A stretch of DNA of 64,000 nt from CAVUAN01 sp963739435 (GTDB lineage: Bacteria > Acidobacteriota > Thermoanaerobaculia > UBA5066 > Gp7-AA6), in contig CAVUAN010000006.1 of assembly GCA_963739435.1 (NCBI GenBank), forward strand, positions 124,001-188,000, written 5' to 3'. The notes beneath the pieces are model-generated. The model saw only the letters and a list, made by a program, of their open reading frames with translations. It searched no databases and had not been told where the DNA came from. Each line of letters starts with the position of its first letter. Position 1 is the stretch's first letter. The translations under genes were made by a program, and so were the position numbers. Positions 48,082-56,904 of this stretch are shown piece by piece.

Positions 48082-50877
48082 TTACGATCCGCCGCGGGGC
48101 GGCATGGCTCGAGGCTTCCGGGGGCGGCTGATCGTTGTGGGAATCCCGAACTCGCTCGCGGGCATCGCCCACGGCTCTCGCCCCGCCACTCCGTCGTCCG
48201 CGACGAAGAGGACCTTGTCCCCGGCCAGCGTGAAATCGCCCGGGGTGGACGACTTCGGTCCCGGGTTGATGTCTTGAAGCATGCGCGTTCCTTCTGCCGT
48301 GCCGTCGCTGGCCCACAGCTCCTTGCCGTTCTCGCCGTCTGACGCGGCAAAGAGGAGATAGTGCCCGATGACTTTCGGTGAAGTCGGGGACGATCCGGCC
48401 GGCCCGGGATAAATGTCCTTGACCATGACCGTGCCCGCCTCGGACCCGTCGCTCCTCCACAACTCCAGGCCGTGCGTGCCGTCGCTCCCAGCGAAGTAGA
48501 GCATCCCGTTGAAAAAGGTAAGGTCGCAGAGGAAGACGCCACCCGGAAGCTCCGCGAAGTTCTTGACCAGCTCGGTCGACTGCGAGACCGGGTTACGTTT
48601 CCAAAGAGCGTCGCAGCGTGTCAGGTCCGGAGCGCCACCCTCGTCCTTGTGACCCACGTAGTCGACGCCATAGTAGAGAACGTCACCGGCAGCGGTGAGC
48701 CCGCGAAAGTACGGGGCCTCGCTGACACGAGAGGCCTGTTGAACCGCGTAGGTTCCCGCTTCTGTTCCATCGCTTTCGTAGAGGAAGTCCAACCTCGAGG
48801 TGATGACCGAAGAATCGGGGTAGGCGATAACGAAATAAACATGCCGTCCGGCAGCCGTGAGACGGTCGAGGGTCACCCCATACCAGCCTCGGCTTATGTC
48901 CTTCACCAAGATCGTTCCCGACGCCGTCCCGTCCGTCCTCCAAAGCTCGTGCAGGAACCCGTTAAAAAGCGTGTAATAGGTGTCTTCCGCAACGTTGGCC
49001 GTCGGCAATAGCGGGTAAACGTCCTCCTTAAGGAGCGACGTGCCTTCGAGAGTGCCGTCGGTTCTCCAGAGTTGATGATTCTGGCCGTAGTCTCCATTCC
49101 ATGCCGAAAAAAGCATCGCGCCGTGGGAGGCACCGAGAAAGAGCGGCGCCGAGCTTGCTCCACCTGGAGCGATATCCTTAATGAGGCGAGTCCCGTCAGG
49201 CGTGCCGTCCGTTCGCCAAGGCTCCTGCCCGAACGTTCCGTCGCCCCCGGAGAAGAACAACGTCGCTCCAAGAACGCCGAATTCGGGAAGCCCAGGAACA
49301 GTAGACCCGCTCACCAAAGTGGTCGCGAGGGAGAACGTTCCCGACTCCGTTCCATCGCTTCTCCAAAGTCGGAAGTGCTGGTAGGGCATGTCCTCGTCCA
49401 CCGCGAAGACGACGGTGCGGCCGGCCGCTGTGAGCGAGACCGGTGAAGAGCCGGCTGTGCCCGCGCCGCCCGGCAGAGGACCAACTGCCACCGTGCCGGC
49501 GCCGGTGCCGTCCGTCCGCCAGAGCACGGGCCCGGCCGACCCGCAAGCCATGACGAAGTGCACCGGTCCGTCGAGTTCCGCGAATGCTCCATGATCGGAC
49601 AAGGCTAGGCTATCGAAGGAGCACGCGGCTTCGGACTCGACGAGCTTGACGGTGCCGCCCGCCGTTCCGTCAGACTTCCACACCGTCGCCTTGACTCCGT
49701 CGCTTCCCTCCAGATACAGAGCATTTCCGGTCCAGCTCATTGCCTGGGAAGAGATGGCTGTGACGAACGCCGTCCCCTCCCGCGTCCCGTCGCTCCGCCA
49801 GAGCCCGCTCTGGACCGCGTCGTTACCTATTAGGTACATCGCGTCACCGGACGTTGCTGTTTGCCCGGCTTGGTTGAGCGCCAGGAGGGGGTAGGTGCCT
49901 CCGCTCGTGCCGTCGCTTCTCCACAGTTGAAAGTGACTCAGATCGAGTGGCGCCATGAAGAGCGCAGTCCCTCCGACGACTCCCAGGAGAGAGGGAAGGG
50001 AACAGCCGGGCCGAGGGTAGTTACAATAGTAGTTGAATGCCCCGACAGGCTGCGTTCCCAGTGCCGTGCCGTCACTGCTCCAGAGAGTATAGGCAAGGTT
50101 GTTGCCGCTTTCGAAGAAGAAGAAGCGTTCGCTGCCGACCGCATGATCGGTGACAGACCCCGCAAATTGTTTGACCGGCACGGTCCCCGATTCCGTTCCG
50201 TCGCTCGACCAGAGACCCATCGCGCCATCGCTGGAGGCCGCGAAGTAAAGCTTGCCCTGGAACGAGAGGAGTTGCGCAGGATAGGACCCTAACCCTGGCA
50301 GACCAGGTGGATCTTCCAGGCTAATGTCTTTGACCATGCGGGTCCCGGCTTCGGTGCCATCGCTCGACCACAGTTCGTAGCCATGGACACGATCCGTTGC
50401 GCGGAAGAAGACCCTATCGCCGACGGCGGTCAGCTCAGCCGGGCCCTGGCCGTTTGGATCGGGGTCGATGTTTTTGACCAGAAAGGTGCCCGCACTTGTT
50501 CCGTCCGTTCTCCACAGCTCGCGGCCGGTGCTCTCTTCAGGAGCGATGAAGAAAAGGGACCCCCCCGCGGGCGTCAGGTCGGTCGGTCTCTCCTCACCAT
50601 ATTTCGAGCGAAAAGGGGACGGATTCGGGATCTGCCGAACGATCCTGGTACCCGCCGCCGTCCCGTCCGTCTTCCACAGCTGTCCTGCATCCGACGGGTC
50701 GCTGGCCGCGAAATACAAGGCGTCACCCAGGCGGGTGAATCCGGAGTGGAGGTACAGGAAGCGGGTCGGCGTCGTGTTGAGGTCCTTGACCCGGTAGGCG
50801 GGTTGGCCTCCAGCCGAGCTTGCTGACAACGCGAGCGCCGCGATGACGAAGGAGCAAACATAGAACTTCGGAGGCAT
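48082..50877 (-). CDS. ELWxxDGT-repeat secreted protein
   Basis: 931 residues. Signal peptide KFYVCSFVIAALALSASSAG. The whole mature chain is built of roughly 45-residue repeats with the core ELWRTDGT / LWSSDGTEAGT / QLWKTDGTAAGT and a following VKDI-P-G segment (about 20 copies), the ELWxxDGT family that probably folds as a beta-propeller or solenoid at the cell surface. Function unknown. ATG 50877; TATACT at 50893-50898 is a candidate -10. It sits between nadA and nadC-nadB on the opposite strand, with only 16 bp between its stop and nadA's. Confidence 0.9.
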   Translation of the reverse strand: MPPKFYVCSFVIAALALSASSAGGQPAYRVKDLNTTPTRFLYLHSGFTRLGDALYFAASDPSDAGQLWKTDGTAAGTRIVRQIPNPSPFRSKYGEERPTDLTPAGGSLFFIAPEESTGRELWRTDGTSAGTFLVKNIDPDPNGQGPAELTAVGDRVFFRATDRVHGYELWSSDGTEAGTRMVKDISLEDPPGLPGLGSYPAQLLSFQGKLYFAASSDGAMGLWSSDGTESGTVPVKQFAGSVTDHAVGSERFFFFESGNNLAYTLWSSDGTALGTQPVGAFNYYCNYPRPGCSLPSLLGVVGGTALFMAPLDLSHFQLWRSDGTSGGTYPLLALNQAGQTATSGDAMYLIGNDAVQSGLWRSDGTREGTAFVTAISSQAMSWTGNALYLEGSDGVKATVWKSDGTAGGTVKLVESEAACSFDSLALSDHGAFAELDGPVHFVMACGSAGPVLWRTDGTGAGTVAVGPLPGGAGTAGSSPVSLTAAGRTVVFAVDEDMPYQHFRLWRSDGTESGTFSLATTLVSGSTVPGLPEFGVLGATLFFSGGDGTFGQEPWRTDGTPDGTRLIKDIAPGGASSAPLFLGASHGAMLFSAWNGDYGQNHQLWRTDGTLEGTSLLKEDVYPLLPTANVAEDTYYTLFNGFLHELWRTDGTASGTILVKDISRGWYGVTLDRLTAAGRHVYFVIAYPDSSVITSRLDFLYESDGTEAGTYAVQQASRVSEAPYFRGLTAAGDVLYYGVDYVGHKDEGGAPDLTRCDALWKRNPVSQSTELVKNFAELPGGVFLCDLTFFNGMLYFAGSDGTHGLELWRSDGSEAGTVMVKDIYPGPAGSSPTSPKVIGHYLLFAASDGENGKELWASDGTAEGTRMLQDINPGPKSSTPGDFTLAGDKVLFVADDGVAGREPWAMPASEFGIPTTISRPRKPRAMPPRGGS

Positions 50878-50892
50878 CGTGAATCCATTCGG

Positions 50893-50898
50893 AGTATA
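50893..50898 (-). promoter_or_regulatory. TATACT -10 candidate for the ELWxxDGT gene
   Basis: TATACT on the minus strand, 15 bp before ATG 50877, in a 107-bp divergent gap shared with nadC. Confidence 0.35.
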
Positions 50899-50971
50899 CG
50901 GGCTGGCCCCAGTGACCATCCAAGATGCATCTTCACCACAAGCGACACCGGCTCTGAGCAACGGCTCGCGG

Positions 50972-50977
50972 TATCCT
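50972..50977 (+). promoter_or_regulatory. TATCCT box before nadC
   Basis: TATCCT ends 7 bp before GTG 50985 with no Shine-Dalgarno, a leaderless-type arrangement matching nadA. Confidence 0.35.
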
Positions 50978-50984
50978 CCGCCGC

Positions 50985-51839
50985 GTGGATCGGCTGTCCG
51001 GCCAGGCCCTCGATAGACGCCTGCGGGAGCTATTGGCCGAGGACGTGGGTGTCGGGGACGTGACGACTGATACGACGGTTTCCCGGGAGGCGCGCGCATT
51101 GGGCGAGCTCGTGGCGAAGTCGGCGTGCGTCGTCTCGGGCCTCCCGGTCGCGCGGCGGGTCTTCGAGCTCCTCGACCCGGAGCTCGCCTGGTCGAGCGAA
51201 ACCCTGGCGGGTGCGCCCGTGCCGGCGGGCGCCCGCCTCGCCCAGCTCTCGGGCCGCGCGCGGGCGATGCTGACGGCCGAGCGCGTCGCCTTGAACCTCC
51301 TCCAGCGCATGTGCGGCATCGCGACGGCGACCCGGCACTACGTGGATGCCGTGGCCGGCACGCCCTGCCGGATCCTCGACACGCGCAAGACCGCGCCGGG
51401 CCTGCGGCCCTTCGACCGGCAGGCCGTCTCAGACGGCGGCGGCTCGAATCACCGCTACGATCTGTCTTCGATGGTGATCATCAAGGACAACCACCGGCTC
51501 CTCGCGGGCGGCGTTGCAAAAGCTGCGGCCGCGGCCCGGGCAGGAGCGCCAGCGGGAACGCCGCTCGAGATCGAAGTCGAGACGGAGGAAGAGCTCCGCG
51601 CGGCCGCGGCGGCCGGCGCCGACTGGATCCTGATCGACAACCAGGCGCCCGAGACCGTCCGGCGCTGGTGCGAGATCCTCCGTGCGCAGCCGCGCCCCCC
51701 CAGGATCGAAGCCTCCGGGGGCATCACGCTCGGCCGCGTGCGCGCCTACGCCGAGGCCGGCGCCGATGCCGTCTCGGTCGGGGCGCTCACGCACTCGGTT
51801 GTCGCGGCGGACATCTCTCTCGAGCTTTCGCCCGCATGA
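50985..51839 (+). CDS. nadC: Nicotinate-nucleotide pyrophosphorylase (carboxylating)
   Basis: 284-residue quinolinate phosphoribosyltransferase forming nicotinate mononucleotide. Signatures: LLAEDVGVGDVTTD, VSGLPVARRVFELLD, ERVALNLLQRMCGIAT, ILDTRKTAPGLRPFDR, GGGSNHRYDLSSMVIIKDNH, IEVETEEEL and IEASGGITLGRVRAYAEAG. GTG start. The stop overlaps nadB's ATG as ATGA, so the two are coupled. Confidence 0.96.
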   Translation: MDRLSGQALDRRLRELLAEDVGVGDVTTDTTVSREARALGELVAKSACVVSGLPVARRVFELLDPELAWSSETLAGAPVPAGARLAQLSGRARAMLTAERVALNLLQRMCGIATATRHYVDAVAGTPCRILDTRKTAPGLRPFDRQAVSDGGGSNHRYDLSSMVIIKDNHRLLAGGVAKAAAAARAGAPAGTPLEIEVETEEELRAAAAAGADWILIDNQAPETVRRWCEILRAQPRPPRIEASGGITLGRVRAYAEAGADAVSVGALTHSVVAADISLELSPA

Positions 51840-53404
51840 GCCCGAACGCCGGCCCGACGGATGTTCTCGTCCTCGGAACCGGCGTGGCCGGCTGCGCGGC
51901 CGCCCTCGCGGCGGCCCGGGAGGGTGTCGCGGTCACGCTCGTCACCCGCGCCTCCGAAGCGAAGGAGTCGAACACCTACTACGCGCAGGGAGGGATCGTG
52001 GCGCGGCCGGAAGGAGACACTCCCGAGGCTCTGGCCGCCGACATCGAGCGCGCGGGCGACGGCCTCTGCCAGCCGGAAGCCGTGATGCTGCTGGCGCGAG
52101 AGGGCCCGGATCTCGTGCGCTCGCTGCTCGTCGAGGAGCTCGCCGTTCCCTTCGACCGCGAGGGCGCGGGATTTCACTGGACGCTCGAAGGAGCGCATTC
52201 GGCCTCGCGCGTTCTCCACGTGAAGGACGAAACCGGGGCTCCCATCGAGAACGCTCTCGTCGAGGCCTGCCGCAAAGAGCCCTCGATCACTTTCCGGCTC
52301 GAGACAGCGGCAGTCGACCTGCTCACGCTCTCTCACGACTCGACGGATCCGGTCGACCGGTATCGCGCGCCGGCGGTCGTCGGAGCGTACCTGCTCGAGC
52401 GCGGCTCGGGCACCGTGGCGCCGCAGCTCGCGAGGGAGACGATCCTGGCGACAGGCGGCTTCGGCCGTGTCTATCTCCACACGACCAATCCACCGGGGGC
52501 GCGGGGAGACGGCATCGCCATGGCGCGGCGCGCGGGCGCCCGCCTCCTGAACCTCGAGTACGTCCAGTTCCACCCCACCGCGCTCGTGCACGCGCGCGGC
52601 CGCCTCCTGCTGACGGAGGCCCTGCGGGGCGAGGGCGCCCGCATCACCGACGCGCAGGGGCAGGAGTTCCTGAAAGACGTCCATCCCGACGGCGAGCTGG
52701 CCCCGCGCGACGTGGTCGCCCGTGCCATCCACCAGCGCATGCTCGCCCGAGACGAGCCCTATGCCCTGCTCGACATCTCGCACAAGTCCGCCTCCTGGAT
52801 CCGCGAGCGCTTCCCGGGCCTGACGCAGCGCTGTCTCGAGCTGGGATTCGACCTCACGGCCGGGCCCGTTCCCGTCGTGCCCGCGGCGCACTACGCCTGC
52901 GGAGGCATCGCCGTCGACTCGAACGGCCGGACGAACCTCGGCCACATGCGCGCGGTGGGAGAGGTCTCGTGCACGGGCGTGCACGGCGCCAACCGCCTCG
53001 CCTCGACGTCCCTCCTCGAGGGCCTGCTCTGGGGCTGGCGCGCGGGGAAGGCCGCGGCGCGCGAGGCCCGCCGGGCGGGAGCCCGGGCCCTGCCGCGGGT
53101 GCGGCCCTGGCAACCCGAGCACGAGCCGGTCGACCCCGCGCTGATCGCGCAGGACTGGATGGTCATCCGCCACACGATGTGGAACTACGTGGGCCTGCTG
53201 CGGTCGGAGAACCGCCTCGACCGCGCGGGGCGCATCCTCGCCGAGCTGCAGGCCGAGATCGAAGACTTCTACCGGCGCGGCGAGATGTCTGATGACCTCG
53301 TGGGCCTGCGCAACGGCGTCCAGACCGCACTGGCCATCCGCCGCGCCGCCGCTGACAACCCCGTCTCGCGCGGCTGCCACTACCGGGAAGACAGCCCGAA
53401 ATAA
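51836..53404 (+). CDS. nadB: L-aspartate oxidase
   Basis: 522-residue FAD enzyme oxidising L-aspartate to iminoaspartate, the substrate of NadA. FAD motif VLVLGTGVAGCAAALAAA (about residues 10-27), SNTYYAQGGIVA, the active-site HSASRVLHVKDETG, ATGGFGRVYLHTTNP, FHPTAL, LLTEALRGEGA, HYACGGIAVDSNGRTN and GANRLASTSLLEGL are all in place, and the C-terminal helical domain is complete. ATG 51836 by overlap with nadC. With nadA and nadC it makes a full aspartate-to-NaMN route within 6.5 kb. Confidence 0.96.
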   Translation: MSPNAGPTDVLVLGTGVAGCAAALAAAREGVAVTLVTRASEAKESNTYYAQGGIVARPEGDTPEALAADIERAGDGLCQPEAVMLLAREGPDLVRSLLVEELAVPFDREGAGFHWTLEGAHSASRVLHVKDETGAPIENALVEACRKEPSITFRLETAAVDLLTLSHDSTDPVDRYRAPAVVGAYLLERGSGTVAPQLARETILATGGFGRVYLHTTNPPGARGDGIAMARRAGARLLNLEYVQFHPTALVHARGRLLLTEALRGEGARITDAQGQEFLKDVHPDGELAPRDVVARAIHQRMLARDEPYALLDISHKSASWIRERFPGLTQRCLELGFDLTAGPVPVVPAAHYACGGIAVDSNGRTNLGHMRAVGEVSCTGVHGANRLASTSLLEGLLWGWRAGKAAAREARRAGARALPRVRPWQPEHEPVDPALIAQDWMVIRHTMWNYVGLLRSENRLDRAGRILAELQAEIEDFYRRGEMSDDLVGLRNGVQTALAIRRAAADNPVSRGCHYREDSPK

Positions 53405-53415
53405 CTTGTTATAGT
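53401..53415 (+). promoter_or_regulatory. TATAGT -10 inside a small inverted repeat
   Basis: TATAGT (53410-53415) ends 10 bp before ATG 53426. It overlaps ATAAC-TT-GTTAT (53401-53412), short inverted arms that also touch the nadB stop codon and could be an operator. Confidence 0.4.
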
Positions 53416-53425
53416 CACGCCCCTC

Positions 53426-54031
53426 ATGAGCGTTCTCTATCTGCATTTCGAGTCCCCCGAGCGCGAGGGCCGGGCCCAGAAGCTCGGCAAGAGCGGCGCC
53501 CACGTCGTCACCCTCGAGCCCCGCTGGCCCGGCTTTTTCGAGCAGGCCAAGAAGCTGAAGCCGTACGCCATCGCGATCGACTTCTCCTACGCCCCCTCCC
53601 ACGCGCTCGAGACGGCCGACTATCTCTCCAAGGCGCGGGAGACCAAGGATGTCGCCATCTATGTGCTGCGCGTTCCGGAGGATCGGCACGACGCCGTCAA
53701 GAAGCGCCTGCCCAACGCCGCGTTCGTCACCGAGCCGGAGCTCGGGGAGCGCCTGGCCGTAGCCGAGAAAGAAGCCGTCCGAAAAGCTCTCGAGAAGAAA
53801 GAGGCCGCGGCCGCCGCGCGCAAGATCGCTAGGGAGAAAAAGAAGGCCGAGCAGCCCGGCTATGTGCCCAAGGCCGCGGCCAAAGCGGCCGCCAAGCCCG
53901 CGAAGGCCCCGAAAGCCGCGAAGGCCACCGCTCCCAAGAAGCCCGTCAAAAAGGCCGCTCCCCCCAAGAAGAAGAAGCCAGCCCCTCCGAAAAAGAAATC
54001 CGCAAAGAAAAAGCAGCCCAAGAAGAAATAG
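53426..54031 (+). CDS. Protein with receiver-like head and histone-H1-like Lys/Ala/Pro tail
   Basis: 201 residues. Residues 1-115 form an alpha/beta domain (VLYLHFESPEREG, YAIAIDFSYAPSHAL, DVAIYVLRVPEDRHDAV, AAFVTEPEL) that resembles a receiver without an obvious phosphorylation site. Residues about 118-201 are almost only Lys, Ala and Pro (KAAAKAAAKPAKAPKAAKA, then PPKKKK blocks), like histone H1 and bacterial H1-type DNA-binding tails. DNA or nucleoid binding is inferred. Follows nadB by 21 bp but has its own -10 candidate. Confidence 0.8.
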   Translation: MSVLYLHFESPEREGRAQKLGKSGAHVVTLEPRWPGFFEQAKKLKPYAIAIDFSYAPSHALETADYLSKARETKDVAIYVLRVPEDRHDAVKKRLPNAAFVTEPELGERLAVAEKEAVRKALEKKEAAAAARKIAREKKKAEQPGYVPKAAAKAAAKPAKAPKAAKATAPKKPVKKAAPPKKKKPAPPKKKSAKKKQPKKK

Positions 54032-54078
54032 CGGCTCAACACCCGGGCTCGCGGCAGGACAAACGGAAGGAGACGCGC

Positions 54079-55452
54079 ATGGGCAACGGGTTCTCGAAAG
54101 AGGGATTGAAGAGCTACGCCGGCGGCAAGCGGGCCGAGTTCGAGCGGATTCTCGGCGAGATCGTCGAGATTCCGACCGTATCCGTCGAGCCGGACCGCAA
54201 GGCCGAGGTGCGCCGGGGCGCCGAATACGCCGCGTCGCTCTTGAAGTCCTGGGGCGCCGAGGTCGAGGTGTTCGACACGAAAGGCCACCCCATCGTGCAC
54301 GCCAAATTCCAGCGGGGCCCGAATCTGCCGACCGTCACCGTCTACAACCATCTCGACGTGCAGCCGGCCGAGGGCGACGACTGGAAAACCGAGCCCTTCC
54401 GCTTCACCCGGCAGGGTGACCGCTACTTCGGGCGCGGAACGACCGACGACAAGGGTCCCGCCATGACGGCGCTCTTTGGCGCGCGGTACGCCCGCGAACA
54501 GGGCGTGCCCGTCAACATCCATTTCCTCTGGGAGCTCGAGGAGGAGATCGGCAGCCCCCACTTCGAGAGCACCATTCGCGAACGCGCGAAATCGCTCGCG
54601 ACAGATTCCGTCGTCGTCTCCGACACGGTCTGGGTTTCGCGGGCGCGGCCCGCCTGCCCCGCGGGCCTGCGTGGCCTCCAGGGCTTCCGGTTCAGCCTGC
54701 AGACGGGAGAGACCGACCAGCACTCCGGCACGGCCGGCGGCGCCGCGCGCAATCCCGTCACCGAGCTGGCCCAGCTGATCGCCGAATGCGTGGACGGAAA
54801 GACCGGCCGCGTCAAGATTCCCGGTTTCTATTCCGAGGTCGTGGCGCCGACCAAGCGCGAGCTCGAGGATTTGAAGAACTGCGGGTTCACGGTCAAGGAC
54901 TTCAAGAAGGACCATCTCTTCCGCTCGCTGCGCGTCAACGACGCCCTCGAGGTCATGAAACGGATCTGGATGATGCCGACCTTCGAGGTGCACGGCATCG
55001 CCGGGGGCTACCAGGGCCCGGGCGTCAAGACGATCATCCCGCCCAAGGCGACGGCCATCGTGTCCTGCCGCCTCGTTCCGAAGATGGACCCGAAGAAGAT
55101 CGTCAAGCTCGTCACGGAATTCGTGAAGGCGAAGAATCCCGACGTGAAGGTTTCCTCCGAGCACGCGCTGGCCGCCTACGAGGGCAAGACCACCGGCCCG
55201 TATGCCGACGCCATTCGCGGCGCGATGAAGTTTGCCTTCGGAAAGGAGCCTGTCTTCGTGCGCGAGGGCGGCTCGATCGGCGCGGTTCTCTCGATGGAGA
55301 AGGCGTTGAAGGCTCCCGTCTTCTTCCTCGGGCTCTCGCTGCCGGAGCACGGCTACCATGCTCCCAATGAAAACTACGACTGGCAGCAGGCCGAGGGCGG
55401 CATCGCCGCATTCGCCGACTACTTCCGGCGCGTCGCGGAAATGAAGACCTAG
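54079..55452 (+). CDS. M20-family metallopeptidase (dipeptidase-type)
   Basis: 457-residue dizinc peptidase/deacylase. Metal and catalytic residues visible: NHLDVQPAEGDDW (His and Asp, about residues 93-105), RGTTDDKGP (bridging Asp), WELEEEIGSPHF (catalytic Glu and metal Glu), VVVSDTVW, and HGYHAPNE (last metal His). The dimerisation domain lies between. GGAAGGAGA lies about 9 bp before ATG 54079. Cytosolic; cleaves dipeptides or N-acylated amino acids. Confidence 0.92.
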   Translation: MGNGFSKEGLKSYAGGKRAEFERILGEIVEIPTVSVEPDRKAEVRRGAEYAASLLKSWGAEVEVFDTKGHPIVHAKFQRGPNLPTVTVYNHLDVQPAEGDDWKTEPFRFTRQGDRYFGRGTTDDKGPAMTALFGARYAREQGVPVNIHFLWELEEEIGSPHFESTIRERAKSLATDSVVVSDTVWVSRARPACPAGLRGLQGFRFSLQTGETDQHSGTAGGAARNPVTELAQLIAECVDGKTGRVKIPGFYSEVVAPTKRELEDLKNCGFTVKDFKKDHLFRSLRVNDALEVMKRIWMMPTFEVHGIAGGYQGPGVKTIIPPKATAIVSCRLVPKMDPKKIVKLVTEFVKAKNPDVKVSSEHALAAYEGKTTGPYADAIRGAMKFAFGKEPVFVREGGSIGAVLSMEKALKAPVFFLGLSLPEHGYHAPNENYDWQQAEGGIAAFADYFRRVAEMKT

Positions 55453-55476
55453 CAGGGTGTCGCGTCGCCCATCGCC

Positions 55477-55881
55477 ATGAACGGCACCCCGGCCGGCCCG
55501 GTTTGTCCGCGCTGCCGCCGCAAGCTGGCGGCCTGGCGGCTCGATCATTGCGTCTACTGCGGAGAGAAGTTTCCGGAGAATCTCCGGGAGGGCTTCACGG
55601 AGCCCGAGGCGCTCAAGTATGTCGAGAGGCCGGCCGTAACCCCCGAGGCAGCCAAACAGCTCGAGATGATGAAGGTCGTCGAGATCGGCGCGAAGCCAAA
55701 AGCGAAAACGCCCCTCGTCGCGGCCCTGGCTCTCCTGACACTGCCGGTTTTTGCCGGAATCTTCTACATGCTCTACCGGCTTGTGTCCCGCTCGTTCCCC
55801 TCGGCGGGCCTCCTCATCGTCGTGGCCGCGTTTCTCTTCCTCGGCTATATCGGTTGGACCGTCACGAAATCGGCCCGCTGA
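55477..55881 (+). CDS. Zinc-ribbon membrane protein of unknown function
   Basis: 134 residues. An N-terminal double CxxC (CPRC ... CVYC, residues about 10-29) forms a zinc ribbon. A polar middle is followed by two transmembrane segments (LVAALALLTLPVFAGIFYML and AGLLIVVAAFLFLGYIGW). ATG 55477 is 25 bp after the peptidase gene. No further family recognised. Confidence 0.7.
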   Translation: MNGTPAGPVCPRCRRKLAAWRLDHCVYCGEKFPENLREGFTEPEALKYVERPAVTPEAAKQLEMMKVVEIGAKPKAKTPLVAALALLTLPVFAGIFYMLYRLVSRSFPSAGLLIVVAAFLFLGYIGWTVTKSAR

Positions 55882-55889
55882 CACGCGCC

Positions 55890-56618
55890 GTGGATATTGC
55901 TCTGCGAAATCCGGCCGAGCTCGCCGCGCGACTCGAGCTCGAATCGCCCGACAGCCTTCTGCTGGTGGATGCTCCGGATTCGCTCGTGGCGCTCACTGCC
56001 GCGGCACGGGAGGGCCGTCCAGCCGCCGAAACGGCCGAAGCCGCGAGGATCCGCTCGGTCAAGGAGCACTTCCAGTCCATTCTCGTGTGGCGGGAAGAGC
56101 GGGTCGGTTCCCAGGCCGTTCTCGAGCACGTCGCCAAGCGCCTCGAGCCGGGAGGCACGCTCTGGATCGTCGTCGCCCTGCGCAAGATCACCGGCTTGAA
56201 GACGCCCGCCTCGCACCGCCTCGACCGCGAGGATCTCGTCAAGGCCTTCGCCAGGGACGGCCGTGCGCCCGGCCGCGAAGTGCGCGTCACCGCCTGGCAC
56301 GTCGCCTACCGCATCGAGGCCGTCGGTCGAGGAGTCACAGCGAGTGACGCAGGCGTAGGCCTTCGGGTCCTGTCGATCTGGCCACCGCTCGCACCGCGAG
56401 GAGTCTCCCGAGCGACGCGAGGACGGAGCCTTGCGCGCGGTCGGGAGGCGGAGCAGCGACGCCGACGCCCGGCGGCCGAGCGTCGCGAGGCCGTCGTTAC
56501 TCGACGTACGGAAAAAATCGAGCGGCGATCCGGAAGTATTTGTTTCCCCCGGACTCCAGAGCGAGCTGGCAGCGGGTCACTTCGATGGTCGGCGCAATCG
56601 ATACGCCGGGGGCGGTGA
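55890..56618 (+). CDS. DUF3052-like protein; 3' limit uncertain
   Basis: GTG 55890. The first 145 residues look like one domain: DSLLLVDAPDSLVALTAAA, FQSILVWREERVGSQAVLEH, LEPGGTLWIVVALRKITGLKTP, REVRVTAWHVAYRIEA. This resembles DUF3052-type proteins, recognised by pattern only. After about 56330 the frame is Arg-rich and overlaps the convergent PilZ gene, so the true stop was probably lost to an indel or repeat in the GC-rich stretch 56335-56490. Confidence 0.6.
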   Translation: MDIALRNPAELAARLELESPDSLLLVDAPDSLVALTAAAREGRPAAETAEAARIRSVKEHFQSILVWREERVGSQAVLEHVAKRLEPGGTLWIVVALRKITGLKTPASHRLDREDLVKAFARDGRAPGREVRVTAWHVAYRIEAVGRGVTASDAGVGLRVLSIWPPLAPRGVSRATRGRSLARGREAEQRRRRPAAERREAVVTRRTEKIERRSGSICFPRTPERAGSGSLRWSAQSIRRGR

Positions 56619-56823
56619 GAGTGATGTTGTAACGCGTACCCACCTTGAGCGAGGAGTCAAAGTCGAACTGCACGCCCGAGGAAGTCACTTCGGTCACCTG
56701 GCGGGCCCGCTCCCACCGGATCTTCAGCTCGTACTGTTCGGCCCGCGTCCGACCCCGGCCGCGACCGGAATCCGTGGCTCTCTTCGAGCCACTCGACGGC
56801 GGGTCGGTCTTGCGTTCGGCCAT
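56497..56823 (-). CDS. PilZ-domain-like protein
   Basis: 108 residues. After a polar Arg-rich N-terminus the chain has a PilZ-like beta barrel: VTEVTSSGVQFDFDSSLKVG, TRYNITLTAPGVS, RCQLALESGGNKYFRIAARF. PilZ domains often bind cyclic di-GMP; an exact RxxxR plus DxSxxG pair is not clearly seen, so binding is uncertain. ATG 56823. Confidence 0.65.
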   Translation of the reverse strand: MAERKTDPPSSGSKRATDSGRGRGRTRAEQYELKIRWERARQVTEVTSSGVQFDFDSSLKVGTRYNITLTAPGVSIAPTIEVTRCQLALESGGNKYFRIAARFFPYVE

Positions 56824-56904
56824 GAATGAGTTGTCCCGTGAAACCTGCCTCAGTGACGTCCCGGCGCCTCCAATGATTACACCCGCCGCGCCGTGGCGAG
56901 TCTA

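Noticed and set aside
46821..48542. N-terminal extension of the E1 frame to 1279 codons
   Set aside because: The upstream part is antisense to nadA; conserved E1 sequence and a -10 box both point to ATG 46820.
56335..56490. C-terminal extension of the DUF3052-like protein as a real domain
   Set aside because: Arg-rich, repetitive, overlapping the convergent PilZ gene; more like read-through of GC-rich intergenic DNA.
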